Below are positions 17,481 through 25,259 of a DNA stretch of 64,000 nt, piece by piece. The stretch is from Acidimicrobiia bacterium (GTDB lineage: Bacteria; Actinomycetota; Acidimicrobiia; Acidimicrobiales; Aldehydirespiratoraceae). The stretch's first letter is position 1, and the number at the start of each line of letters is the position of its first letter. A program made the translations under genes and the position numbers. A model generated the notes under the pieces. That model was not told the origin of the DNA and ran no database searches. It saw nothing but the letters and a program-made list of their open reading frames with translations. Location: contig JAJEDD010000025.1 of assembly GCA_022821685.1 (NCBI GenBank), forward strand, positions 62,001 through 126,000, written 5' to 3'.

Positions 17481-17948
17481 TCAGTTCTTGATCTGGAAGA
17501 TGGCCTCGACCTCCACGGAGGCGCCGAGGGGCAGTTCCGCCACGCCGATGGCGGAGCGTGCGTGTCGGCCCGCGTCGCCGAACACCTCGATCATCAGATC
17601 ACTGGCGCCGTTGATCACCGCGGGCTGGGCGTTGAAGCCCGGATCGCTGGTGACATAGCCGGTGAGCCGCACCACCCGCAGCACCTCGTCGAGGCTGCCG
17701 AGATGCTGGTGCACCGAGGCGAGGATGGCCTCGGCCGCGCCCCGGGCACTGGCCTGGCCCTCCTCGATTTCCATGCTGCCGCCGAGCCGGCCCACATAGT
17801 CGATCCCGCCGCCCCCTGGGGCCAGCGCGATGGAGCCCGACACGAACAGCGTGTCGTGGACCTGGGCCACGGTGTCGAAGTTGCCCGCTCGCAGAAGGGG
17901 CATGTCCAGATCGATGCCGGCGTCTCGGGCCGCCTGCTCGTAGGACAT
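17481..17948 (-). CDS. RidA/YjgF family imine deaminase-like protein
   Basis: 155 residues: FVSGSIALAPGGGGIDYVGRLGG, ARGAAEAILASVHQHLGSLDEVLRVVRLTGYVTSDPGF and the C-terminal HARSAIGVAELPLGASVEVEAIFQI match the RidA trimer fold. The catalytic Arg of true RidA sits in a 'V.R.T.Y' strand: here VVRLTGYV. It would hydrolyse reactive enamines/imines or act as a catabolic deaminase. GGGAGG precedes ATG 17948. CGGTATACAG 33 nt upstream is the likely promoter. First gene of a three-gene operon. Confidence 0.8.
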   Translation of the reverse strand: MSYEQAARDAGIDLDMPLLRAGNFDTVAQVHDTLFVSGSIALAPGGGGIDYVGRLGGSMEIEEGQASARGAAEAILASVHQHLGSLDEVLRVVRLTGYVTSDPGFNAQPAVINGASDLMIEVFGDAGRHARSAIGVAELPLGASVEVEAIFQIKN

Positions 17949-17980
17949 GTTGAAACCTCCCGTGACCGCCCGGCCGATTC

Positions 17981-17990
17981 CTGTATACCG
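17981..17990 (-). promoter_or_regulatory. CGGTATACAG motif upstream of ridA
   Basis: TATACA as a -10 would give a leader of about 27 nt containing GGGAGG. It is identical in core to the motifs before the ETF and 27.6-kb LLM genes. Confidence 0.5.
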
Positions 17991-18019
17991 AACCCTACCG
18001 GTCCCGCCCCGGCCCGGCG

Positions 18020-18067
18020 AATCCCGTATGGCCGGACTCGCTCGCCTATTCGCTCGGCCTCTAGCGT
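18020..18067 (+). repeat. dispersed repeat family, copy D (3' part only)
   Basis: TCCCGTATGGCCGGACTCGC and CTATTCGCTCGGCCTCTAG match the tail of the long copies; the core is absent. The end provides TAGCGT, 8 nt before the SDR start codon. Confidence 0.7.
18062..18067 (+). promoter_or_regulatory. -10 element (TAGCGT) of the SDR gene, in the repeat tail
   Basis: TAGCGT ends 8 nt before ATG 18076, with no ribosome-binding site between. This repeats the arrangement of copy B and the DUF6941 gene. Confidence 0.4.
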
Positions 18068-18075
18068 GCGAACCT

Positions 18076-18846
18076 ATGGATCTGGGTTTGGGTGGCCGGC
18101 GGGCGCTGGTGTTCGGCTCCACCGCCGGACTGGGCCGGGCCATCGCAGAGACGCTCTCGACCGAGGGCGCGCTGGTGGCGGTGTCGGGCCGCCGGGCCGA
18201 GCTGGCCTCCGAGATCGCCGCGTCGCTGCCGGGAGGAGTCGCCGTAGCCGGTGACCTGACAACCGAGGGCGAGCCCGCCCGCATGGTGGACGAGGCCGCA
18301 GCCCGGCTCGGCGGCCTCGACATCTGCGTGGTCAACACCCCGGGCGGCACGCCCGGCGGGATGACCGAAGTGTCGGCGGCCGACGAGGAGGCCGCCTATG
18401 AGCGGATGCTGAAGCCCGCGCTGGGCGCGACCCGGGCCGCAATTCCTCATCTGCGTGCCGGTGGGGACGGACGCCTGGTGTACATCACCGCCCGGTCGGT
18501 GGTGGAGGCGTCGCCCGAGCTGGCCTTGTCGGGAGTGTTCCGCAGCGGGGTGGCCGCCGCCGCCCGCTCGCTGGCCCTCGAGCTGGCGCCCGACGTGCTG
18601 GTGAACGTGGTGGTGCCAGGCCAGTTCGACACCGGGGCGCTGGCCCGCGCCCAGCAGGCTCGTGCTGCGGCGGACGGCACGACCCTCGATGCTGTGCGGG
18701 AGCGCCACCGGGCCTCGATACCGATGGGCCGCTTCGGCCTGGCCCAGGAACTGGCCGATGTGGTGACGTTCCTGTGCAGCGCCAGGGCCGGCTTCGTCAC
18801 CGGTTCGGTGGTGCGCGTCGACGGCGGCGCAGTGATCGGCTACTGA
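18076..18846 (+). CDS. SDR-family oxidoreductase, atypical active site
   Basis: 256 residues with a Rossmann start LGGRRALVFGSTAGLGRAIA, DICVVNTPGGTPGG in place of the NNAG strand, LAPDVLVNVVVPGQFDTG and a C-terminal GFVTGSVVRVDGG, all typical of classical short-chain dehydrogenases. The catalytic YxxxK is not present: the segment after the catalytic-serine strand reads SPELALSGVFRSGVAAAARSL, with no Tyr or Lys. This matches a divergent FabG-like group; reductase activity is therefore uncertain. The start is ATG 18076, apparently leaderless. Confidence 0.75.
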   Translation: MDLGLGGRRALVFGSTAGLGRAIAETLSTEGALVAVSGRRAELASEIAASLPGGVAVAGDLTTEGEPARMVDEAAARLGGLDICVVNTPGGTPGGMTEVSAADEEAAYERMLKPALGATRAAIPHLRAGGDGRLVYITARSVVEASPELALSGVFRSGVAAAARSLALELAPDVLVNVVVPGQFDTGALARAQQARAAADGTTLDAVRERHRASIPMGRFGLAQELADVVTFLCSARAGFVTGSVVRVDGGAVIGY

Positions 18847-18865
18847 GACGCCGTTCGAAGAGGGC

Positions 18866-19015
18866 GGTCAAATCGGTGCGAGCCAGTCGCCGCTCGGCGT
18901 TGTCTTTCCCGCTTTTGTTCGCAGCGCTCACGGGTCGCCCAAACCACAGCAACACAGACCACGGCCTCGCCCGTATGAGCCGGAACGCTCACCTATCCGC
19001 GTGGCCCCTTAGACC
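18866..19015 (+). repeat. dispersed repeat family, copy E (long, diverged)
   Basis: It contains CAAATCGGTGCGAGCCAGTC, CCCGCTTTTGTTCGCAGCGC, TCACGGGTCGCCCAAACC, CCTCGCCCGTATGAGCC and CTATCCGCGTGGCCCCTTAG, with more substitutions than copies B, C and G. It fills most of the gap between the SDR and ETF genes. Confidence 0.75.
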
Positions 19016-19060
19016 TGAGCACTCGGGCTCGGGCCCGGTAGCAGGGTTGGCCTGAGCGGA

Positions 19061-19070
19061 CGGTATACAG
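19061..19070 (+). promoter_or_regulatory. CGGTATACAG promoter of the ETF gene, leaderless
   Basis: TATACA (19064-19069) ends 7 nt before GTG 19077, so transcription should start on or next to the start codon. Confidence 0.55.
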
Positions 19071-19076
19071 AGCGCT

Positions 19077-20978
19077 GTGAGGATCGCCGTTCTGGCCAAG
19101 CAGATTCCCGCTCCCGCGGAGTTCGAGTTGCGTGACGGCCGCCTGGTGCGCGACGGGGTGCCGCTGGAGGTCAACGCCTACTGCCGCCGGGCCAACGCCA
19201 AGGCGGTCGAGCTGGCCGGCGCCGACGGCGAGGCAGTGGTGTTCACCATGGGGCCGCCCGCGGCTGGCGACGCCCTGCGGGAGATGATCGCCTGCGGCGC
19301 CCACCGGGGCGTTCATCTCTGCGATCCGGCCTTCGCCGGCAGCGACACCCTGGCCACCGCTGTGGCGCTGGCGGCTGCGATCCGGCGCGAGGGCCCGTTC
19401 GATCTGGTGCTGGCCGGGCTCAACTCGCTCGACTCCGACACCGGCCAGGTGCCCGTCGAAGTGGCCGAACTGCTGGGCCTGCCCTTCGCCGCCGGGGTCC
19501 GGGATCTGGAGGTGGACGGCGGCGCATTCGAGGCCCGGCTGGAGACCGACGACGGCTACTGCACCGTCACCGGCGACCTGCCCGTCGCGCTGTCCACGGC
19601 CGAGCGGCTGTGCGCGCCCTCCAAGGCCCCGCCCGAGGAGTACGCCAAGGTGGACAACGACCTCATCGTGCGGCTGTCGGCGGCCGACCTGGACGTGCCC
19701 CCCGAACAGCTCGGTGCCGCGGGTTCGCCCACCTCGGTCGGCCCGGTTCGGGTGCTGACCGCCACCCGCAAGGCGCGGCGAGCGTCGTCTGTGACGGAGG
19801 CGGTGGACCTTCTCGACGAGTTCGGCGCGTTCTCCGACGACCCGCCCGAAGAGAGCGCTCCGGCACCGGCCAGCTCGGCCTTGCTGGCCAGCGGGCCCGA
19901 CGGACCCGGCGAGAACTCCGTCTGGTGCTTCTTCACCGAGCCGGGGATCGGCGCCGAGTTGCTGGGAGAGGCCGCCGAGCTGGCCGCCTGGATCTCGGGC
20001 ACGGTCACGGCCGTCACCAACATGGTCGACGAGTCGGCCTGGGACCAGCTGGCCGCGGCCGGCGCCGACCGCCTGCTGGTGATCCCGGACGCGGCCGAGC
20101 CGTCGGAGCAGGCCGAGGCTCTCGCCGCCGCTGCAGCGGAGCGTCTTCCCTGGGCACTGCTGGTGGAGGGCACCCGCTCGGGCCGGGTGGTGGCTTCGGT
20201 TGTGGCGGCCCGCTGCGGCTGGGGCCTCACCGGCGACGCCGTCGGCCTGGAAGTCGGACCCGACGGCCGTCTGGTGGCCTGGAAGCCCGCCTTTGGGGGC
20301 AGGCTCCAAGCGCCGATCCTGTCGCGCTCGCTGGTACAGATAGCCACCATCCGACCCGGCGTGCTGGCTGCCAGGCCACCCCGAAAGAACCCGCCTCGGC
20401 TCAAGGCCGAGATGCTCGATGCGCCCGCGCCGTCGCGGCTGCGCACCGTCTCGACCGAGCGCGAAGACGATGACTCGGGCGAGCTGCGCCGGGCCCGCAC
20501 CGTCGTGGCCGTGGGGGTGGGGGTGGAGCCCGACGGCTATCCGGTGATCGACGAACTGCGAGCCGCCCTCGGCGACGCCGCGCTGGGCGCCACCCGCAGG
20601 GTCACCGACCAGGGCTGGGCGCCCCGCGGCCGCCAGATCGGGGTCACCGGCCATGCGGTGTCGCCCCGGCTGCTGGTGGCGGTCGGCTCCAGCGGCCGCT
20701 TCAACCACACCGTCGGCATCCGCAACGCCGGGGTGCTCATGGCCGTCAACTCGAACCCGGAGGCCGAGATCTTCGACCAGGTCGATGTCGGCCTGGTGGG
20801 CGAGTGGCAGACGATCGTGCCGGAGTTGACGGCCGAACTCAACAAGCGGGGCGTCGGCGACCGGATACGTTCATCCGACGCTCCCGCCGGAGGAACTACG
20901 ACAGCCAGGCGGGGGATGCGGGTGTTCGACTTGCGAGCGAGTAGGGCGAAGCCCGTGCGAGCAAGCGGACGCCCGTAG
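19077..20978 (+). CDS. Fused electron-transfer flavoprotein (beta-alpha)
   Basis: 633 residues joining two normally separate subunits. Residues 1-~255 are ETF-beta: MRIAVLAKQIP, NAYCRRANAKAVELA and GLNSLDSDTGQVPVEVAELLGLP. After a Ser/Pro-rich linker, ~285-610 are ETF-alpha, ending in the FAD-binding stretch SSGRFNHTVGIRNAGVLMAV and NPEAEIFDQVDVGLVGEW. ETF passes electrons from acyl-CoA and related dehydrogenases to the membrane quinone pool; the window also encodes an acyl-CoA dehydrogenase. GTG 19077 lies 7 nt after a TATACA -10. Three mini-ORFs and an LLM gene follow. Confidence 0.85.
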   Translation: MRIAVLAKQIPAPAEFELRDGRLVRDGVPLEVNAYCRRANAKAVELAGADGEAVVFTMGPPAAGDALREMIACGAHRGVHLCDPAFAGSDTLATAVALAAAIRREGPFDLVLAGLNSLDSDTGQVPVEVAELLGLPFAAGVRDLEVDGGAFEARLETDDGYCTVTGDLPVALSTAERLCAPSKAPPEEYAKVDNDLIVRLSAADLDVPPEQLGAAGSPTSVGPVRVLTATRKARRASSVTEAVDLLDEFGAFSDDPPEESAPAPASSALLASGPDGPGENSVWCFFTEPGIGAELLGEAAELAAWISGTVTAVTNMVDESAWDQLAAAGADRLLVIPDAAEPSEQAEALAAAAAERLPWALLVEGTRSGRVVASVVAARCGWGLTGDAVGLEVGPDGRLVAWKPAFGGRLQAPILSRSLVQIATIRPGVLAARPPRKNPPRLKAEMLDAPAPSRLRTVSTEREDDDSGELRRARTVVAVGVGVEPDGYPVIDELRAALGDAALGATRRVTDQGWAPRGRQIGVTGHAVSPRLLVAVGSSGRFNHTVGIRNAGVLMAVNSNPEAEIFDQVDVGLVGEWQTIVPELTAELNKRGVGDRIRSSDAPAGGTTTARRGMRVFDLRASRAKPVRASGRP

Positions 20979-21000
20979 CGCCCGCCGGGGCCGTCGCATA

Positions 21001-21067
21001 ATGATCGGCGCGAAATCGGCGGGACTGAAATGAGGGAGGGACTGAAATGAGCGAGGAGCTGACATGA
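21001..21067 (+). other. Chain of three mini-ORFs leading into the LLM gene
   Basis: MIGAKSAGLK (21001-21033), MREGLK (21030-21050) and MSEELT (21047-21067) are each joined to the next start by ATGA, the last to the LLM ATG at 21064. The second and third units are 17-base tandem copies, and ACTGAAATGAG is repeated at their junctions. The first starts 22 bases after the ETF stop, next to a CATAAT hexamer. Confidence 0.55.
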
Positions 21068-21921
21068 GGATCGGCATCGGACTTCCCGTCACCACTAGGG
21101 GCACCAGCGGCGAGTTGCTGCTGGCCTGGGCCCGCCGGGCCGAGGAGGCCGGATTCGATGCGCTGACCTCAATCGACCGGATCGTGTACCCCGGCTTCGA
21201 GTCGCTCACCGCCATGGCCGCCGCGGCCGCGGTCACCAGCCGGATCGGGCTGCGCACCAACGTGCTGCTCGCCCCGGCCCGCAGCGCGGTGATGGTGGCC
21301 AAGCAGGCCGCGTCGGTCGATCAGATCAGCGGCGGACGCTTCCTGCTCGGCATCGGCGTGGGTCGCCGCGCCGACGACTACGAGGCCACCGGTCGCAGCT
21401 TCGGCACCCGCGGCCGGCGCCTCGACGCCGACCTGGACATCATGAAGTCCGAATGGCTCGGCCAGCCAGCGGGCGGTCGAGCCCGGCCGTCGACGCTGGC
21501 GCCGGTGCGAGACGGCGCGGTTCCCCTCTTCTTCGGCGGCAGCCTCGACGCAGCCATCCCCCGAATAGTCCGCTGCGGTGTGGGCTGGAGCGTGTCGTCG
21601 CGGGGTCCGGCCGACACCCACGACATGGCCGAGAAGGTGCGGGCCGCGTGGCGCGAGGCGGGCCGAGACGGCGCCCCCGTCATCATGGTGATGCACTACT
21701 TCGCGCTGGGCGACGACTCCAACGTCGACTACCTGCTCGACTACTACGGATATCAGGGCGACCGGGCCCGCATGTTCGCCGAGGGCGCCTACCGCAAAGC
21801 CGCCGACGTGACCGCCGCGGTGCGGGACTTCGCGGCGGTCGGCGTGGACGAGTACGTCTTCATTCCCACCATGGCCGACTTGGACCAGGTGGACCGTCTA
21901 GCCGACGCCGCCCTGGCCTGA
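21064..21921 (+). CDS. LLM-class (F420/FMN) oxidoreductase
   Basis: 285 residues with the luciferase-like TIM barrel: MRIGIGLPVTTRGTSG, LLLAWARRAEEAGFDALTSIDR, TSRIGLRTNVLLAP, the phosphate-binding QISGGRFLLGIGVGRR and VPLFFGGSLDAA. Such enzymes use reduced F420 or FMN; the actinobacterial setting favours F420 (inference). It follows the ETF fusion through a chain of three coupled mini-ORFs, so both are probably made from one transcript. The substrate is not predictable. Confidence 0.8.
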   Translation: MRIGIGLPVTTRGTSGELLLAWARRAEEAGFDALTSIDRIVYPGFESLTAMAAAAAVTSRIGLRTNVLLAPARSAVMVAKQAASVDQISGGRFLLGIGVGRRADDYEATGRSFGTRGRRLDADLDIMKSEWLGQPAGGRARPSTLAPVRDGAVPLFFGGSLDAAIPRIVRCGVGWSVSSRGPADTHDMAEKVRAAWREAGRDGAPVIMVMHYFALGDDSNVDYLLDYYGYQGDRARMFAEGAYRKAADVTAAVRDFAAVGVDEYVFIPTMADLDQVDRLADAALA

Positions 21922-21951
21922 ACCCCGCCGGCTCTCGCAATCGCGCCGTCG

Positions 21952-22704
21952 ATGCGGTTGAATGAGAGGCCTATGGGCGAGCGCAGATTGGTGAATGCCC
22001 GTCGCGTCAAGGCGGTGTCTCGCCCCCTCATGTTCGCTGCGCTCACGGGCCGCCCAAACTCTGACAACACAGCCCGCGGTCTCGCAAGCTCGGCCTCTGG
22101 GAACCAGCGTCTCTGGGCACGCGTCGTTGCACTGGTGTTGGTGGCGTGGGTGCTGGCGGCCGGCTGTGGCCGGTCGGGGTACGAGTACGTCGAGAACGAC
22201 GACGAGACTGTCTTCCTGAAGATTCCCACCGATTGGCAAGTCGTGTCCGAGGGCAACGTGGACTTCGCCATCACCCCCGACGGCAACTACCCCCAGATCC
22301 TCCCCGGCGAGGAGGTTTTGGCCTGGCGGGCCCAGTTCGATGCTGCCCCGGAGATCAGCTCGCTCGACCACGTGGTCGGGTTCGTCGAGGTTCAGCCGGT
22401 GGACCGGCGCATGCGCTCGGAGTTGAACCTCGCCGACTTCTTCGGCGTCGATTCGAGTTCCGTGGCCGGAGAGATCGAGGTGGTGCGCCACGACCTCATC
22501 AGCGCGGGCGACATCACCGGCCACCGCATCGCCTGGAAGCAGCTCACCCCCGACGGCCGCGAGATCATCGGCGACCGGCTGGTGATGACCAACAGCCTCA
22601 ACAGCGTGGTGTACACCGTCGGGCTGGGCTGCACCGTCGGCTGCTACAACGCCAACGCCGCGGCCATCGACGAGGTGATGCGCACCTTCACGGTGGAGGA
22701 CTGA
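21952..22704 (+). CDS. Lipoprotein of unknown function, N-terminus encoded by repeat copy F
   Basis: Up to 250 residues. A hydrophobic stretch VVALVLVAWVLAAGC ends in a lipobox (LAAGC), followed by a ~190-residue extracytoplasmic domain (FLKIPTDWQVVSEGNVDFAIT, VVYTVGLGCTVGCYNANAAAIDEVM) reminiscent of PsbP-like or sigma-anchored stress domains, with no firm match. No start codon lies between the repeat and the signal peptide, so translation must begin inside repeat copy F (for example ATG 21973 or ATG 22028), giving a long basic n-region. The FtsH-like gene follows 4 bases later and the two are surely co-expressed. Confidence 0.55.
   Translation: MRLNERPMGERRLVNARRVKAVSRPLMFAALTGRPNSDNTARGLASSASGNQRLWARVVALVLVAWVLAAGCGRSGYEYVENDDETVFLKIPTDWQVVSEGNVDFAITPDGNYPQILPGEEVLAWRAQFDAAPEISSLDHVVGFVEVQPVDRRMRSELNLADFFGVDSSSVAGEIEVVRHDLISAGDITGHRIAWKQLTPDGREIIGDRLVMTNSLNSVVYTVGLGCTVGCYNANAAAIDEVMRTFTVED
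21974..22104 (+). repeat. dispersed repeat family, copy F (short variant)
   Basis: It contains GCAGATTGGTGAATGCCCGT, CGCGTCAAGGCGGTGTC, TGTTCGCTGCGCTCACGGGC, CGCCCAAACTCTGACAACAC and CTCGCAAGCTCGGCCTC. It has the same shortened tail as copy A and is read in frame into the lipoprotein gene. Confidence 0.8.
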
Positions 22705-22708
22705 ACCG

Positions 22709-25186
22709 GTGCGGCTGTGGCCCAAGCGCACCAAGCGGGCGTCGTCGGCCGAGCCCACATTGACGCTCGGCTCCACCGCGTCGCGGCCCCGCGACGCCGA
22801 CCGAGCCACCCGCCGCCGCCTCGATCCGTGGGACCGGTCCAAGTACCTGATCCTCGGATCGGTGCTGTTCGGGTTCTTCTGGTGGCAGAAGCTCAACGCC
22901 AACCCCATCAAGTCGGTGGTCGACGGGTTCTGGGAGACGGTCGAGCAGCAGGCCTGGATCTGGATCCTGCTGGGCTTGGAAGTGGTGCGCCAACTGCACT
23001 TCGTGGTGTCCGAGCACTGGTCGGGCTACTACCGGTTCTGGAAGTTCAAGGTGTTCGGTCGGGTCGAGAACCGCCAGTCCCGCATGGATCCCTGGGTGCG
23101 CTTCCGCATCGGCCGGGTGCTGAGGATTCTGTTCTGGCTGCTGCTGTTCGGGGTGATCATCGGCCAGTTCACCGACCAGAATCCGGTGGCCGCCCTCATC
23201 GGCCTGCCCGGGCTGCTCAACAGCTGGCTGCCCTGGGCGGCCCGGCTCATCATCTACCCGCTGCTGCTGATCAGCCAGTTCGTGCTGCTGTTCTGGTTCC
23301 TGTCGCGCGGCGGCGTGGAGACCTACTTCCCCGACGACATCGACACCCGCTTCGACGATGTGTGGGGCCAGGACCCGGTGAAGGAGCGGGTCCGGGAGAA
23401 CCTGATCTTCCTGGAGAACCCCGAGTCCATCGAGGAGGTCGGCGGCTACGCCCCCGGCGGCATCCTGCTGTACGGGCCGCCCGGCACCGGCAAGACGCTG
23501 CTGGCCGAGGCCGCCGCGGGCGAGACCGGCAAGCCGTTCGTGTTCGTAGAGCCGGGCGCGTTCATGAACATGTTCTTCGGGGTGGGCATCCTCAAGGTCA
23601 AGGGCCTGTTCCGCAAGCTGCGCAAGCTGGCGTTGCGCTACGGGGGCGTGGTGGCCTTCTTCGACGAGGCCGACGCGTTGGGCAACCGGGGCGCGTCGGT
23701 GGGCGGCGACGGCGGCTTCGGCTCGGAGCGCTTCGCCGCCTTCCTGCGCGACGCCACCGAGGCGGGATCGTCGTACCCGTACCTGTCGCCGGGCGCGCAG
23801 CGGGCGCTTCAGCAGGCCGCGCTGGGCGGCTACGACCGGGCCGGCACCCTGGGCGCCTACGGAGGCGATTGGTGGGGCGGTCCCCGGCGGGAGTCGATCA
23901 TGATGATGGGCGGCGGTGGCGGCATGGGCACCCTGCAGGCTCTGCTGGCAGAGCTGTCGGGCCTCAAGAAGCCACGGGGATTCTTCAACCGGATCGTGCG
24001 CAAGATGCTGGGGATGCGGCCCAAGCCGCCCCCGAAGTACCGGATCCTGGTGATGATGGCCTCCAACCTGCCCGAGGCGCTCGATCCGGCCATGCTGCGG
24101 CCGGGCCGCATCGACCGCATCTACAAGGTGGGCTACCCCACTCAGGAGGGCCGCAAGCGCACCTATGTGGGATACCTCGACAAGGTCGACCATGTGCTCA
24201 CCGACGACGACATTGAGAAGCTGGCCACCATCACCCCCTACGCCACCGGGGCCACCATCAAGGACATGGTCAACGAGGCGCTGATCACCGCCATCCGCGA
24301 CGGCCGGCGGGTGATCACCTGGGCCGACATGATCAAGGCCAAGCAGCTCAAGGAGCACGGCCTCGCCGACGACTTCGACTATGTGGAGCACGAGCGCCAC
24401 GCCCTGGCCATCCACGAGGCCTGCCATGCGGTGGCCCTGCACCGGGTGAGCCGCCATCGCATGATCGACCTGGCCACCATCGAGCGCCGGGGCAACGTGG
24501 GCGGCTTCGTGTCGCACATACCGCCCGAGGACCGCTTCACCCACTGGCGCTCGGAGTACGAGGCCGACCTGGAGGTGTCGCTGGCGTCGCTGGCCGGGGA
24601 GCGGATGTTCTTCGGCGACGACAACTCCTCGGGGGTGGGCGGCGATCTGCGCAACGCCACCCATCTGGCCGCCATGATGTCGGGCTACTGGGGGATGGGC
24701 TCCACGTTCGCCAGCCACGCGGTGCAGCGCCAGTTCGGGATCGGCGGCGGGCAGCGCAAAGGCGACGACGACGACCCCGAGCGCGAGCTGCTGCACACCG
24801 GCCTCGGCGACCAGATCGAGCAGCGCCTGGCCGACCGCTACAACGCGGCCAGGGCTCTGCTGGAGGCGAACCGGGTGGAGGTGCTGGCCGTGGCCCACGC
24901 CCTGGAGACCCACAAGACCATCACCGGCGAGGACGTGAGCGCCATCGTGGACCGCTCGGTGGGGCCGTTCCTCGACGGCCGGGGCTACTACATGCCCGAG
25001 GCGGTGGAGGCCCTCGAGGACTACCACGCCGCGGTGCTGGAACTGCGCCACAGCGGCGGGCTGCAGCTGCCCCCGCTGCCCAAGATCAGCGGCATCACCG
25101 GCCGCCTGGTCGAGGCGGTAGCGGTTCCGGTGGGCGCGGGCGCCGAGTCGGCCGGCACCAACGGCGCCTCCGACCAAGACGGCTGA
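22709..25186 (+). CDS. FtsH-like membrane AAA+ zinc protease, divergent
   Basis: 825 residues. Four hydrophobic segments (about 45-62, 82-100, 135-156, 185-203) precede the ATPase, against two in classical FtsH. Walker A GPPGTGKT is near 256 and Walker B VVAFFDEADAL near 315. A ~70-residue Gly/Met-rich insertion (SIMMMGGGGGMG) follows, then the second region of homology ASNLPEALDPAMLRPGRIDR. The protease motif HEACH (HExxH) is near 569, with a distal acidic region GERMFFGDDNSSGVGGDL. It probably degrades membrane or misfolded proteins. The upstream lipoprotein gene ends 4 bases earlier, and GGTGGAGGA inside its last codons serves as RBS for the GTG. The lipoprotein may be an extracytoplasmic partner (inference). 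Confidence 0.8.
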   Translation: MRLWPKRTKRASSAEPTLTLGSTASRPRDADRATRRRLDPWDRSKYLILGSVLFGFFWWQKLNANPIKSVVDGFWETVEQQAWIWILLGLEVVRQLHFVVSEHWSGYYRFWKFKVFGRVENRQSRMDPWVRFRIGRVLRILFWLLLFGVIIGQFTDQNPVAALIGLPGLLNSWLPWAARLIIYPLLLISQFVLLFWFLSRGGVETYFPDDIDTRFDDVWGQDPVKERVRENLIFLENPESIEEVGGYAPGGILLYGPPGTGKTLLAEAAAGETGKPFVFVEPGAFMNMFFGVGILKVKGLFRKLRKLALRYGGVVAFFDEADALGNRGASVGGDGGFGSERFAAFLRDATEAGSSYPYLSPGAQRALQQAALGGYDRAGTLGAYGGDWWGGPRRESIMMMGGGGGMGTLQALLAELSGLKKPRGFFNRIVRKMLGMRPKPPPKYRILVMMASNLPEALDPAMLRPGRIDRIYKVGYPTQEGRKRTYVGYLDKVDHVLTDDDIEKLATITPYATGATIKDMVNEALITAIRDGRRVITWADMIKAKQLKEHGLADDFDYVEHERHALAIHEACHAVALHRVSRHRMIDLATIERRGNVGGFVSHIPPEDRFTHWRSEYEADLEVSLASLAGERMFFGDDNSSGVGGDLRNATHLAAMMSGYWGMGSTFASHAVQRQFGIGGGQRKGDDDDPERELLHTGLGDQIEQRLADRYNAARALLEANRVEVLAVAHALETHKTITGEDVSAIVDRSVGPFLDGRGYYMPEAVEALEDYHAAVLELRHSGGLQLPPLPKISGITGRLVEAVAVPVGAGAESAGTNGASDQDG

Positions 25187-25259
25187 CGTCCACCGTCAGC
25201 GTCTCATCGGCCACACTGGCTGACGGTTGCCCCTAATCGTCGCGGAAGCCAGGGATCGG

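Noticed and set aside
20925..20978. Possible further copy of the dispersed repeat at the ETF 3' end
   Set aside because: Only loose similarity to the repeat tail; no core sequence present.
22688..25177. 829-codon open frame antisense to the FtsH-like gene
   Set aside because: Low-complexity His/Gln/Arg composition, typical of a shadow frame; the sense frame has complete AAA and protease motifs.
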